The translations under genes and the position numbers were made by a program. Positions 36,859 through 46,134 of a stretch of DNA of 64,000 bases are shown piece after piece; the stretch's first letter is position 1; each line of letters starts with the position of its first letter. The notes under the pieces were generated by a model that was given only the letters and a program-made list of their open reading frames with translations, did not search any database and was not told the DNA's origin. Source of the stretch: Brachionus manjavacas (lineage: Eukaryota; Rotifera; Eurotatoria; Ploima; Brachionidae); the NCBI GenBank assembly GCA_019054805.1, contig JAHQIY010000021.1:558001-622000 (forward strand), given 5' to 3'.

Positions 36859-39675
36859 ATGAAAAAAATTGCATTAGTAGATGGTTCTGGCTTTATTTTT
36901 AGGGCTTTTCATGCATTACCGCCTTTGCATACCAAACAAGGCGTGCCTGTAAATGCGGTATATGGCTTTACTAAAGCACTTATTGCACTTAAAGCCCGCA
37001 CCGATTTAGATTATTTACTAATAGTTTTTGATTCTTCTAGAAAAACTTTTAGAAACTCTATTTATGCAGACTATAAAGCCCACCGACCACCCGCCCCAGA
37101 CGACCTAATACCGCAGTTTAGCCTTATAAAAAAAGTACCCAACGCCCTAAATATAAGTTGCCTAGAAATTGCTAACTTTGAAGCAGACGATATTATTGCA
37201 ACCTACAGCAAACTAGCCAGCAACCAAGGTATGCAGGTAGAAATTGTATCTTCAGATAAAGACTTAATGCAATTAGTGGATGATAGCAAAAATATTTATA
37301 TGTTTGATCCATTAAAAAAAATTATTATTAACCAAGCCAAAGTATTAGAAAAATTTGGCGTTTTGCCTAATTTAGTGGTAGATATACAGGCGTTAATGGG
37401 CGATTCTTCGGACAATGTGCCAGGGGTAAAAGGGGTTGGCCCCAAAACAGCAACACAGCTGGTAAATCAATTTGGTAACTTGCAAAATATCTATAACAAC
37501 ATTAACAATGTTGCTAAAGCCAGTTTACAAAAAAAATTGATAGAAAGTCAACAGCTTGCCTTTATTAGCAAACAATTGGTTACTTTAAAACAAGATATTG
37601 ACTTACAAAACGAAGTAGAAATTAACGATAACATTAATATAAATAACACCGATATTAATAACTTTGCCGTAAAGCCTTATAATTACAATGTTTTGTATCA
37701 ATTTTTGTATAATTTATCTTTTAATTCGTTAGCTCTTAATATAGCTAGGCAAAACAACCATAAAATAGAAGATTACGTTAGCACCTCTGCAGAAAACACA
37801 ACAAATGATTTTGTAAACAACAACAGTGTAACCAATAACACAGAAAACAACGCAGTTAACACCACTGCTATAATGCCTACTAATGTTAACATTATAGAAA
37901 TACAAAACACTAGCCAATTACAAAACGAAATAGAAAACCTTATAAATAATAGAGTTAACAGCAGAGAAATTGCCTTAGCTATACAGCATAACAATACTAA
38001 CAACCATTATGTGGTTAATATTGGCAATAATGTAAATCAGCTTAATATTACTTGTGGCAGTAACGCTAGTTTACTTAGCACCAATAGCATTACCCTTGCA
38101 GATGTAGCCACGGCATTACAACCATTGTTTAACAACAACAGTATAAATAAAATATTTTACAATTTACAAAGTTGGTTTTATACTTTTGCTACTAACTGCG
38201 GTTACAATATAGCGTATAGCTTATTTGCAAATTTACATAATTTTAACGATTTACAATTAATGCACTACTTACTGTGTGGCGTAAACAACCAAGCTAACAA
38301 CCAACTTGCTTTACAAGATATGCTAAATGCATATGGCTTGCATAACCAAAATTTATACTGTGTAGGCTTAAATGCTTTGTGCAATATTTATAAACGCTTA
38401 TTAATAGAGCAAAACTTATATTATATTTATACAAATATAGATCAACCCCTAGCTACTGTATTAAACATTATGCATTACAATGGTATAAAACTTAGCTCTA
38501 CGGTATTAAGCAATTTAAGTAATCAATTTAGCCAAACTATTACACAACTACAAGAAAATATTTTTGCTATTGTGCAATATAATTTTAATATAGCATCTGC
38601 CAAGCAAGTAGGCGAAGCTTTGTTTGAAAAACTACAAATAAAAGGCAAAAAAAATAAAACTGGTAGCTGGAAAACCGACAGTGCCACCCTAGAAGAACTA
38701 CTATTAAACGATAATTTAACCACAAATCAACACAACGTAATTAACTATTTAAGCCAATGGCGTAAGTTGTTTAAATTAAAAACTACCTATACCGATAGCT
38801 TACCTAACGAAATTAATGCAGTTACTAACCGTGTGCATTCGGTATTTTTAGCGTGTGCTACCTCTACGGCTAGGTTGTCTTCTAGTAGCCCTAATTTACA
38901 AAATATTCCTATAAAAACGCCACAAGGCAAGCAAATACGTGGGGCTTTTGTGGCAGATACGCAAAATAATGTGGCAGGGCAAATTATATCTTTAGATTAT
39001 TCGCAAATAGAGTTACGTATTTTAGCAGATATTGCCAATGTAAGCAATTTAATAACGGCATTTAACAATAATTTAGATATTCACAAACAAACTGCTTCCG
39101 AAATTTTTAACACTGCGCTTAACAATGTAACACCAGATTTACGCCGTAAAGCTAAAGCTATTAACTTTGGTATAATTTACGGCCAAACCGCTTTTGGTTT
39201 AGCCAGTAGCCTTGGTATAAGTAAAAGCAATGCTAAAGAATATATAGACAGCTATTTTGCTAAATATCCGCAAATACAACAATACATGCAAACCGCAATA
39301 CAACAAGCTAAACAAAACGGCTACGTTACCACTATTTTAGGTAGAAAATGTTTTATTAATAACATTAATAGTAGCAATGGTATGCTTAAAGCTATGGCAG
39401 AACGTGCCGCTATTAATGCTAAAATACAGGGCAGTGCTTCGGATATAGTGCGGTTAGCAATGGTAAACGTTAACAATTATTTACAGCAAAACAATGTTAA
39501 TGCTAAGTTGTTGTTGCAAATTCATGATGAACTACTAATAGAAAGCTTTGCCACCAACCACACCCAACTAGCCAACAATTTACAACAAATTATGCAAAAT
39601 AGCCTAAATAATTTATATAACCTAAAAGTGCCGTTAATTGTAGACTATAACATAGGCAGTAGTTGGTTATTTTAG
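36859..39675 (+). CDS. polA: DNA polymerase I (proofreading site apparently lost)
   Basis: The 938-residue protein has an N-terminal 5'-3' exonuclease (IALVDGSGFIFRAFHALPP; FEADDIIATYSK; GDSSDNVPGVKGVGPKTA). Its C-terminal family A polymerase has motif A LDYSQIELRI near 711, motif B RRKAKAINFGIIYG near 760 and motif C IHDELLIE near 886. The middle domain, where proofreading enzymes carry DxE and two further Asp, is highly diverged: the expected first motif reads IALAIQHNN. It would remove RNA primers and fill gaps without proofreading. It is coupled to the CHCC gene upstream. Confidence 0.95.
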   Translation: MKKIALVDGSGFIFRAFHALPPLHTKQGVPVNAVYGFTKALIALKARTDLDYLLIVFDSSRKTFRNSIYADYKAHRPPAPDDLIPQFSLIKKVPNALNISCLEIANFEADDIIATYSKLASNQGMQVEIVSSDKDLMQLVDDSKNIYMFDPLKKIIINQAKVLEKFGVLPNLVVDIQALMGDSSDNVPGVKGVGPKTATQLVNQFGNLQNIYNNINNVAKASLQKKLIESQQLAFISKQLVTLKQDIDLQNEVEINDNININNTDINNFAVKPYNYNVLYQFLYNLSFNSLALNIARQNNHKIEDYVSTSAENTTNDFVNNNSVTNNTENNAVNTTAIMPTNVNIIEIQNTSQLQNEIENLINNRVNSREIALAIQHNNTNNHYVVNIGNNVNQLNITCGSNASLLSTNSITLADVATALQPLFNNNSINKIFYNLQSWFYTFATNCGYNIAYSLFANLHNFNDLQLMHYLLCGVNNQANNQLALQDMLNAYGLHNQNLYCVGLNALCNIYKRLLIEQNLYYIYTNIDQPLATVLNIMHYNGIKLSSTVLSNLSNQFSQTITQLQENIFAIVQYNFNIASAKQVGEALFEKLQIKGKKNKTGSWKTDSATLEELLLNDNLTTNQHNVINYLSQWRKLFKLKTTYTDSLPNEINAVTNRVHSVFLACATSTARLSSSSPNLQNIPIKTPQGKQIRGAFVADTQNNVAGQIISLDYSQIELRILADIANVSNLITAFNNNLDIHKQTASEIFNTALNNVTPDLRRKAKAINFGIIYGQTAFGLASSLGISKSNAKEYIDSYFAKYPQIQQYMQTAIQQAKQNGYVTTILGRKCFINNINSSNGMLKAMAERAAINAKIQGSASDIVRLAMVNVNNYLQQNNVNAKLLLQIHDELLIESFATNHTQLANNLQQIMQNSLNNLYNLKVPLIVDYNIGSSWLF

Positions 39676-39694
39676 TTTTAATTAACTTTTTTAG

Positions 39695-39723
39695 TTGCTT
39701 AAATTGTAAAAATATAGTATTAT
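39695..39723 (+). promoter_or_regulatory. Candidate promoter of tRNA-Gly
   Basis: TTGCTT (39695-39700) and TATTAT (39718-39723) are spaced by 17 bp, about 50 bp before the tRNA. Confidence 0.5.
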
Positions 39724-39774
39724 TGTATTAGAAAATAAAAAATATGCTTTTTGTTTGTTTTTTATTAGGCAACT

Positions 39775-39849
39775 GCGGGTGTAGCTCAGAGGTAGAGCGC
39801 AACCTTGCCAAGGTTGATGTCGAGGGTTCAATTCCCTTCGCCCGCTCCA
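39775..39849 (+). tRNA. tRNA-Gly (anticodon GCC)
   Basis: GCGGGTG pairs with CGCCCGC as the acceptor stem. The anticodon arm is ACCTTGCCAAGGT with GCC in the loop, and the T-arm is normal. Discriminator U and an encoded CCA follow. It decodes GGC and GGU. Confidence 0.97.
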
Positions 39850-39983
39850 TTAAATTTTTTACATTACTAACTTTACCAATTCCCCTTTAAATACCATTTA
39901 CTTTTAATTTAATTTTATAAATAGTTTAGCTTATTAAAATATAAACCATTACCCACATTATACTTAGTGCAAAATTAAACGTA

Positions 39984-41588
39984 TTATCTTACAGTTTGGT
40001 TGTGTTTGTATAAAATCCATTCTTGTTTTAGGGTTTTACTTTTTAGGTTAAAATTAATATCTAAGCAAAAAGTTTTAATAGATTGCCCCTGTATAGCTTT
40101 ATAAAAACAATTACTTTTAGTAATGTTGCTATCTGGCGTTTTTAAGCAATATTTATTACCATTAACTACAAAACTAGCAAGTTGCGGAGTATGTAGCTCT
40201 ATTTCTTTAGCTAAATAACTTAAATTAAAGCGTATAGTGGCCGAACTTAATTTGTTGCTAACGCCACTACAACTAAGTAGTTCTTCGCAATGTATGTATT
40301 CTTGGTTTAACAACGATACAAACACATGCTTATGATAAATTATACCATACTTTTGCTTTAAGCCGTGGTAGGTAAAATTAATAATTTCCCATTGGTCTTC
40401 TGTGCGTTTAGATATATATAAATCATTTTCTTTTAAAGGCATAAATATTACTTCGCCTTTGGTATTTTTTAATATTATACCAGAATGATCTAACCTGCTG
40501 TTAGCGTTATTATTATCAAAATTATAAACGTGCTTATAAGGGCCGTTATTGGTTATTATTTTATAATTGTTTAAGGCGATTTCGTTGGTTAATAGGCTGT
40601 TGTAGTCTGGTAATGGGGCTCCGGTATCAAACACTAATCTACTGTTAGTGCCTAGTAAATTTATATAACCAGAATGTTTTAAATCTAAAATACTATTAGC
40701 AGAAACATTACTTAATGATAGCAAAAAATCTATGGTAAATTTATCTTCTTCTACACCGCCGTTAAACACAAATAAACCAGAATTTTGCAACCTTATAGAT
40801 TTAATAAATAATGTAATGTTATCTAAATAATTACGAATTTTTATGCTTTTTTTATGTAAAGATGCATTATCTTTAATTAAATAAAATACATACAATAAAT
40901 TTTGCAAAATAGCCAATGTAGTTGTTGGGTTACGGCTGTTGTGCCCGCCGTCTGCTAAAATATTGTTATCTAAAAAAGCCAAAGCTATATCTAATGCACC
41001 ATTAATATAATTATAATTATTACTACAAATACCAATAACTAATAGTGCTTTAGCAATATCCATGCAATTATAACTATTGGCGTTTAAATAATTTTTGTAA
41101 TTAAGCAAAAAAAAGTTACACTGGGTATTTAAACTAATAATAATTTTACTTACGGCTTGCTGGTTAGCAGATTGTGTAAAAAAATTAGCACATATAATCC
41201 AATAAAAAATACGTTGGCTTAGTACATAAAAGTTTTGGCTAACTAGGTTAGTGTTGTTATTTTCGTTACACCAAGATTCTAAATATCTAATTGCACACTC
41301 TACCGATATAATGGTATTAGTAGTTTTTAAATGCTGTAACCAAGCAAAAGAGTTAAGATAATTAACATTAAACGATACGTTGCTTTTAGAGTTTAAGCCG
41401 TAAAAATCAAAAAAAGATATTTGTTTGCCTTCTATAGTAAAGTCTGCTTGTAGTATTTTGTGGCCATCTTTATATAACAAATTAAAAACGTTTAAATTTA
41501 TTAGCGAAAAATCTAAGTTTAATGCTTTGTAATGAACCTCTGGCTTAATAACAACGTTTTTTAGTTTATCTATTAAGTTATTCCACAT
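39984..41588 (-). CDS. Heparinase II/III-like family protein
   Basis: The 534-residue protein has an alpha-helical N-terminal toroid-like region with LADGGHNSRNP near residue 210, and a C-terminal beta-rich part with HSGYINLLGTNSRLVFDTG and SRLDHSGI. This is the pattern of the heparinase II/III proteins found in many alphaproteobacteria. Those enzymes cleave uronic-acid polysaccharides, but this cytoplasmic-looking subgroup (no signal peptide) has no defined substrate. It is the last gene of the minus-strand run ubiE-ubiB-dut-heparinase, 8 bp after dut. Confidence 0.8.
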   Translation of the reverse strand: MWNNLIDKLKNVVIKPEVHYKALNLDFSLINLNVFNLLYKDGHKILQADFTIEGKQISFFDFYGLNSKSNVSFNVNYLNSFAWLQHLKTTNTIISVECAIRYLESWCNENNNTNLVSQNFYVLSQRIFYWIICANFFTQSANQQAVSKIIISLNTQCNFFLLNYKNYLNANSYNCMDIAKALLVIGICSNNYNYINGALDIALAFLDNNILADGGHNSRNPTTTLAILQNLLYVFYLIKDNASLHKKSIKIRNYLDNITLFIKSIRLQNSGLFVFNGGVEEDKFTIDFLLSLSNVSANSILDLKHSGYINLLGTNSRLVFDTGAPLPDYNSLLTNEIALNNYKIITNNGPYKHVYNFDNNNANSRLDHSGIILKNTKGEVIFMPLKENDLYISKRTEDQWEIINFTYHGLKQKYGIIYHKHVFVSLLNQEYIHCEELLSCSGVSNKLSSATIRFNLSYLAKEIELHTPQLASFVVNGNKYCLKTPDSNITKSNCFYKAIQGQSIKTFCLDINFNLKSKTLKQEWILYKHNQTVR

Positions 41589-41596
41589 TAATCTAT

Positions 41597-42031
41597 CTAC
41601 ACTCCGCTAGAACCAAACCCGTTGCTTCCTCTTGCTGTTGCACTAATACTGTTAACCATATTAAAACTAGCCGTAATATAATTGGCAAATACCATTTGTG
41701 CTATTTTAGTATTATGGTTAATTATAAAACTATTATTAGATAAATTAATTAATATAACTTTAATCTCGCCTCTATAGTCGCTATCTATGGTGCCGGGGGC
41801 GTTTAATACCGTAATACCATGGTTTATTGCTAAGCCCGAACGTGGGCGAATTTGTGCTTCTACCTGCAGGGGTAGTTCTATAGCTATACCAGTGCCAACC
41901 AGTGCGGTTTGCATAGGTTGCAAGGTAATTGGGGTTTGTAGGCAAGCGTATAAATCTGCCCCTACGCTATTGGCTGTTGCATAGGTTGGTGTGGTTGCTT
42001 GTGGGTTAAGTTTTATAAAATTAATTTGCAT
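41597..42031 (-). CDS. dut: Deoxyuridine 5'-triphosphate nucleotidohydrolase
   Basis: dUTPase splits dUTP to dUMP and pyrophosphate, keeping uracil out of DNA. The 144-residue trimeric-type protein shows all five motifs: SVGADLYA, RPRSGLAINHG, NAPGTIDSDYRGE, a TKIAQMVF strand and the C-terminal ARGSNGFGSSG arm. It lies between ubiB and the heparinase-like gene on one transcript. Confidence 0.97.
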   Translation of the reverse strand: MQINFIKLNPQATTPTYATANSVGADLYACLQTPITLQPMQTALVGTGIAIELPLQVEAQIRPRSGLAINHGITVLNAPGTIDSDYRGEIKVILINLSNNSFIINHNTKIAQMVFANYITASFNMVNSISATARGSNGFGSSGV

Positions 42032-42071
42032 TATTTATATTATTTATATTATTTTTTTAATTATTGTTATT

Positions 42072-43511
42072 TTAGTACCAAAACATTAAACCTGCAAGCA
42101 CAACCGCTACTAACACTAGCAGTTTAATATAAGTTAATATAGATTTACCAACATTTACTTTTTGTTGTTGTAATTGCATAAAGTTATTTATGGTGTTTAA
42201 CCCACTGCTAATAGATGAATTAACTTTATTGGCGTACACGTTTGGTAGTATTTTGTAGGTGTTAATGGCTTTATCTTTTTGTAAATCTTGCAATATTTTA
42301 AAAGATAAACTAGCCGTGTTGGTATTGGGTACAAGGTTTTTAATAATATTTTCTATATAAATTAAATTTTTTTGCAAGGTTAGTACATTTTCTTGCGATT
42401 TCATTTTAAACATTTTAGCTATATTAAATAAATCTTGCAAAAATTTGCCAATATTAATATCTTTTTGTGGTTTATTTAATAAGTTTTGCATAACTATACG
42501 GCAGGCTAGTGCAAAATCTTCTACTTTATAAACTGTTGCATCTACCCAGCCTAAGGTAAAATGAATTTGTGCAGCTTTTTTGTAATCTTGGTTTAAAAAA
42601 GCGGTAAAAAGTTCAAACAAATAGTATTTTGTGGTGTCGTCTATTTTGCCCATTATACCAAAGTCTATTAAATTAATAGATCCATTTGCCGAAACCAACA
42701 CGTTGCCTGAATGAATATCTCCATGAAAATAGCCATTTACCAACACCTGATAAAAAAACAACTTAAGTAAATCGTAAGATAAATTATCTAAATTTACGTT
42801 GTTAGAATTTAAAGCGTTAATATTGGCTATAGAAACTCCGTCTATATACTCCATAACCAAAGTATTACCAGAAACATACTGCCAATATACATTTGGTAAA
42901 TTTACCGCATTGTTAAATAAATACTGAATATCTTGCACATTTGCCGAAACTTCTTCTATATTAGCGGCTTCAAACCTAAGGTCTATTTCGTACAATACGT
43001 TGTGTTGTAGGTTTTTAACTAACTTGGTTGGTTTTGCATGTTTAAACACTTTACTAAAGGTTTCTAGCGTAGCAAACAAACCATAAATAATTTTTAAATC
43101 TAACGTAATTAATTTTTTTACATTGGGTTTAATAATTTTTATTGCAACTTTTTTGTTGTTTAAACACGCACTGTAAACTTGGGCTATAGATGCTGTGGAA
43201 ATTAGCTTAATATCGGTAAATTCGGTATTAATATTTTTACCTAATGCTTTATTAAATACTTTAAATACTTTGTGGTTAGCCATTGGTTTGGCGTTATCTT
43301 TAAGTTGCTCTAAATACTTAATAGTTTTAGGCGATAGTAAATCTACCCTAGTAGAAAGCACTTGCCCCAACTTAATATACACTGGCCCTAAATTTTGCAA
43401 TAGGTTAAGCAATATATTGTTAGTAGATTTACGTATAATTTTATACAATAAAAATACCACAGCCCATTTTAATACATATAGCTTAATTTGTAATAATCTA
43501 ATTAATAACAT
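42072..43511 (-). CDS. ubiB: Ubiquinone biosynthesis atypical kinase UbiB
   Basis: The 479-residue protein is an ABC1/ADCK-type kinase-like ATPase needed for ubiquinone synthesis. It has the KxGQ motif (VYIKLGQVLSTR), an Ala-rich loop (TASIAQVYSA), the catalytic region YFHGDIHSGNVLV, and LIDFGIMG. A C-terminal transmembrane helix (IKLLVLVAVVLAGLMFWY) is also present. It follows ubiE by 9 bp. Ubiquinone implies a respiratory chain. Confidence 0.93.
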   Translation of the reverse strand: MLLIRLLQIKLYVLKWAVVFLLYKIIRKSTNNILLNLLQNLGPVYIKLGQVLSTRVDLLSPKTIKYLEQLKDNAKPMANHKVFKVFNKALGKNINTEFTDIKLISTASIAQVYSACLNNKKVAIKIIKPNVKKLITLDLKIIYGLFATLETFSKVFKHAKPTKLVKNLQHNVLYEIDLRFEAANIEEVSANVQDIQYLFNNAVNLPNVYWQYVSGNTLVMEYIDGVSIANINALNSNNVNLDNLSYDLLKLFFYQVLVNGYFHGDIHSGNVLVSANGSINLIDFGIMGKIDDTTKYYLFELFTAFLNQDYKKAAQIHFTLGWVDATVYKVEDFALACRIVMQNLLNKPQKDINIGKFLQDLFNIAKMFKMKSQENVLTLQKNLIYIENIIKNLVPNTNTASLSFKILQDLQKDKAINTYKILPNVYANKVNSSISSGLNTINNFMQLQQQKVNVGKSILTYIKLLVLVAVVLAGLMFWY

Positions 43512-43520
43512 ATACAGCCC

Positions 43521-44264
43521 TTATGGTTTTTGTGCGGTGTGTATTGCTACTACGCCGTTAAAAATGTTGGTATAGCTAACATTAACAAAGCCCGAATTTT
43601 TTATTATTTCTACAAATTCATCTTGCGTTTTAAATTTTCTAATGCTTTCTACTAAATATTCGTAAGCTTGTTGGTTATTAGCAACGGTTTTGCCTATTTT
43701 AGGAATAACCCCAAAAGACCATACATCGTAAACTTTTTTAAATAACGGATTGTTAACCTTAGAAAACTCTAAACAAAAAAACTTACCGCCAGATTGTAGC
43801 ACTCTAAAGGCTTCGTCTATGGCTTTTTGTAAATCTGCAACATTACGCAAACAAAAGCTAGAACTATACAACATGCCAAAATTATCATTTAACGGAAGCT
43901 CCTCTGCATTGCCGTTAATAAAGTTAAAAGCAGAATAATAACCATTTTTTTTAACTTTTTCTTCGCCTTCTTTTAACATATTTTGGTTAATATCAATAAC
44001 ACTGGCAGTACCGCCACTTTGCTTTACAAACTCTAATGCAATATCTGCCGTTCCGCCCCCTACATCTATTAAATGATTATGCTTAGTTTGTAACAGCAAG
44101 CTAACTAAATGCTTTTTCCATAATCTATGGGTGCCTAGGCTCATAAAATCGTTCATTACATCGTACTTATTAGCCACAGAGTCAAACACATTTTTTACTA
44201 AACTATCTTTGTTTTTTTTTAAAACTTTTTTAAAGCCAAAATCGGTGTATTCTTCGTTGGTCAT
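43521..44264 (-). CDS. ubiE: Ubiquinone/menaquinone C-methyltransferase
   Basis: UbiE adds the C-methyl group in ubiquinone synthesis using S-adenosylmethionine. The SAM motif I is LIDVGGGTADIALEF, with the family signatures DVMNDFMSLGTHRLWK and a late AYEYLVESIRKF. I start it at the ATG at 44264 (MTNEEYTDFGFKKV), ten residues inside the longest frame, because family members begin here. It heads the ubiE-ubiB-dut-heparinase run and is divergent from mutM. Confidence 0.94.
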   Translation of the reverse strand: MTNEEYTDFGFKKVLKKNKDSLVKNVFDSVANKYDVMNDFMSLGTHRLWKKHLVSLLLQTKHNHLIDVGGGTADIALEFVKQSGGTASVIDINQNMLKEGEEKVKKNGYYSAFNFINGNAEELPLNDNFGMLYSSSFCLRNVADLQKAIDEAFRVLQSGGKFFCLEFSKVNNPLFKKVYDVWSFGVIPKIGKTVANNQQAYEYLVESIRKFKTQDEFVEIIKNSGFVNVSYTNIFNGVVAIHTAQKP

Positions 44265-44387
44265 GGTATGTAACACGGTTGGTTGATATAACACATTTAA
44301 TTATAACTAAATAATAACATAAATAATAAATTAATGATATTATTTATTAAATAAAATATATTAATTAAATATACAAAAATAAAAACT

Positions 44388-45233
44388 ATGCCAGAACTTC
44401 CGGAAGTGCAATGCGTTGTAAACTCGTTGCAAGATATTACTAACTATTGTATTAGCAGTGTTACAACTAGCAATTTAAAACTACGCAAAAGTATTAACTT
44501 TGTACCCGCAAATTTAACCAGCAAAACCATTGTTGCTATTACCAGAACCGCCAAATACATTGTTATAAACTTACTACACAATAACAACACCAGCTACCTA
44601 CTAATACATTTAGGAATGAGCGGTACCCTAACCATACAAACATCTACGCCCACTGGTAAACACAACCACGTAATACTAACCTTGCAAAAAAACAACCAAA
44701 CTGTTTACCTAGTATACAACGACCCCAGACGATTTGGCTTGTTTTTATACTACCCCAATCAACAACAAATGCAATTACAAAACTTTGCTAATACCGGCAT
44801 AGACGCCCTACATAAAAACTTTAACGCCCAATATTTGCACCAAGCATTACAAAACAGTGTTGCCAGTATTAAAGCCTGCTTGTTAAACCAAAAAATAGTA
44901 GCAGGTATTGGTAATATTTATGCTAGCGAAGTTTTATACTACAGCAACATTAACCCAACTAAATCTGCAAAAACATTAACCTTGCATCAATGTGGCCTTA
45001 TTGTAAAACACACTAAGCTAGTGTTGCAAAAAGCCATTAACAACGGAGGATCTACTTTAAAAGATTACAAAAATGCTTCTGGTAAAGCAGGTGGTTTTCA
45101 AAATCATTTTGCTGTTTACGGCAAAGCCAATACTTTGTGTAAAGCCTGCTTGCAAAAAAATATAAGATCTAACATTGTTAAAATTGTGCAAAATCAACGC
45201 TCTAGTTTTTTTTGTCCGCATCATCAGGTTTAA
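44388..45233 (+). CDS. mutM: Formamidopyrimidine-DNA glycosylase
   Basis: MutM (Fpg) removes 8-oxoguanine and other oxidised purines. The 281-residue protein starts with the catalytic PELPEV (Pro after the removed Met, and Glu), has the conserved Lys region and HLGMSGTL, NDPRRFG, and IGNIYASEVLY. The C-terminal zinc finger is CKAC then CPHH: the fourth ligand, normally Cys (CPxCQ), is His here, which can still bind zinc. The divergent arrangement with ubiE is typical of alphaproteobacteria. Confidence 0.95.
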   Translation: MPELPEVQCVVNSLQDITNYCISSVTTSNLKLRKSINFVPANLTSKTIVAITRTAKYIVINLLHNNNTSYLLIHLGMSGTLTIQTSTPTGKHNHVILTLQKNNQTVYLVYNDPRRFGLFLYYPNQQQMQLQNFANTGIDALHKNFNAQYLHQALQNSVASIKACLLNQKIVAGIGNIYASEVLYYSNINPTKSAKTLTLHQCGLIVKHTKLVLQKAINNGGSTLKDYKNASGKAGGFQNHFAVYGKANTLCKACLQKNIRSNIVKIVQNQRSSFFCPHHQV

Positions 45234-45274
45234 TTATGCTAGTGTTTAATGCAATAGATTTTAAAACAAAAATG

Positions 45275-45283
45275 TGCTATACT
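45275..45283 (+). promoter_or_regulatory. Extended -10 promoter upstream of nagB
   Basis: TGC followed by TATACT (45278-45283) is an extended -10 element. Transcription would start about 30 nt before the nagB ATG; the -35 region is weak. Confidence 0.45.
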
Positions 45284-45318
45284 TATACACATAATAAACA
45301 ACCAAATTAAACAGTACC

Positions 45319-46134
45319 ATGAGACTAATAATAAGTAAAAACCCACAATTATGGGCAAGTAATTACATAAAAAACAAAATTAACGCAAACCCAAGTAAAT
45401 TTATTTTAGGCTTGCCTACTGGCGGTACGGTAGAAACCATGTACCATTATTTAATAGAAGACTTTTATAAAAAAGAAGTTTCTTTTAAAAATGTTACCAC
45501 TTTTAATATGGATGAATACATAGGTCTACCAAAAGAACACCCGCAAAGTTACCACAGCTTTATGCATAATAAGTTTTTTAACCACATAGATATAGATAAA
45601 AACAATACTAATGTTCCAGATGGTAATGCTAGCGATATTAAAGCATATTGCGTACAGTACGAAGAAAAAATTAAACAATTAGGCGGAATAGACCTATTTG
45701 TAGGTGGCGTAGGCGAAAACGGCCACATTGCTTTTAACGAACCCTACTCATCGTTATCATCTAACACCAGAGACAAAGAACTAAATATAAACACTTTGCA
45801 CGCTAATGCACGTTATTTTAATAACGATGTAAACGCAGTGCCAAAAAGTGCAATTACTGTTGGTATTAACACTTTATTACAAGCCAAAGAAGTGCTAATT
45901 ATTATAACCGGCGAAAAAAAAGCCCTAGCCTTACAACATTGTATGGAAGGCGGAATATCACACTTATGGCCAATAACCGCACTGCAAATGCATAAAAATG
46001 CTATTATTGTTGCAGATGAAAGTGCTTGTATAGAGCTTAAAGTAAAAACCTTTAACTACTTTAACACATTGCAAGACGAATTTAGCCACATAGAAAAACA
46101 AATTGCAGAGAAACTAAACAATGATAACAAATAA
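45319..46134 (+). CDS. nagB: Glucosamine-6-phosphate deaminase
   Basis: NagB converts glucosamine-6-phosphate to fructose-6-phosphate and ammonia, feeding amino sugars into glycolysis. The 271-residue protein has GLPTGGTVETMY, the catalytic FNMDEYIGLP, and VGGVGENGHIAFNEP. Its length fits the E. coli-type hexameric enzyme. The 3' end overlaps nagA by 14 bp, so the two are coupled. No PTS or GlcNAc transporter gene is adjacent. Confidence 0.95.
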   Translation: MRLIISKNPQLWASNYIKNKINANPSKFILGLPTGGTVETMYHYLIEDFYKKEVSFKNVTTFNMDEYIGLPKEHPQSYHSFMHNKFFNHIDIDKNNTNVPDGNASDIKAYCVQYEEKIKQLGGIDLFVGGVGENGHIAFNEPYSSLSSNTRDKELNINTLHANARYFNNDVNAVPKSAITVGINTLLQAKEVLIIITGEKKALALQHCMEGGISHLWPITALQMHKNAIIVADESACIELKVKTFNYFNTLQDEFSHIEKQIAEKLNNDNK

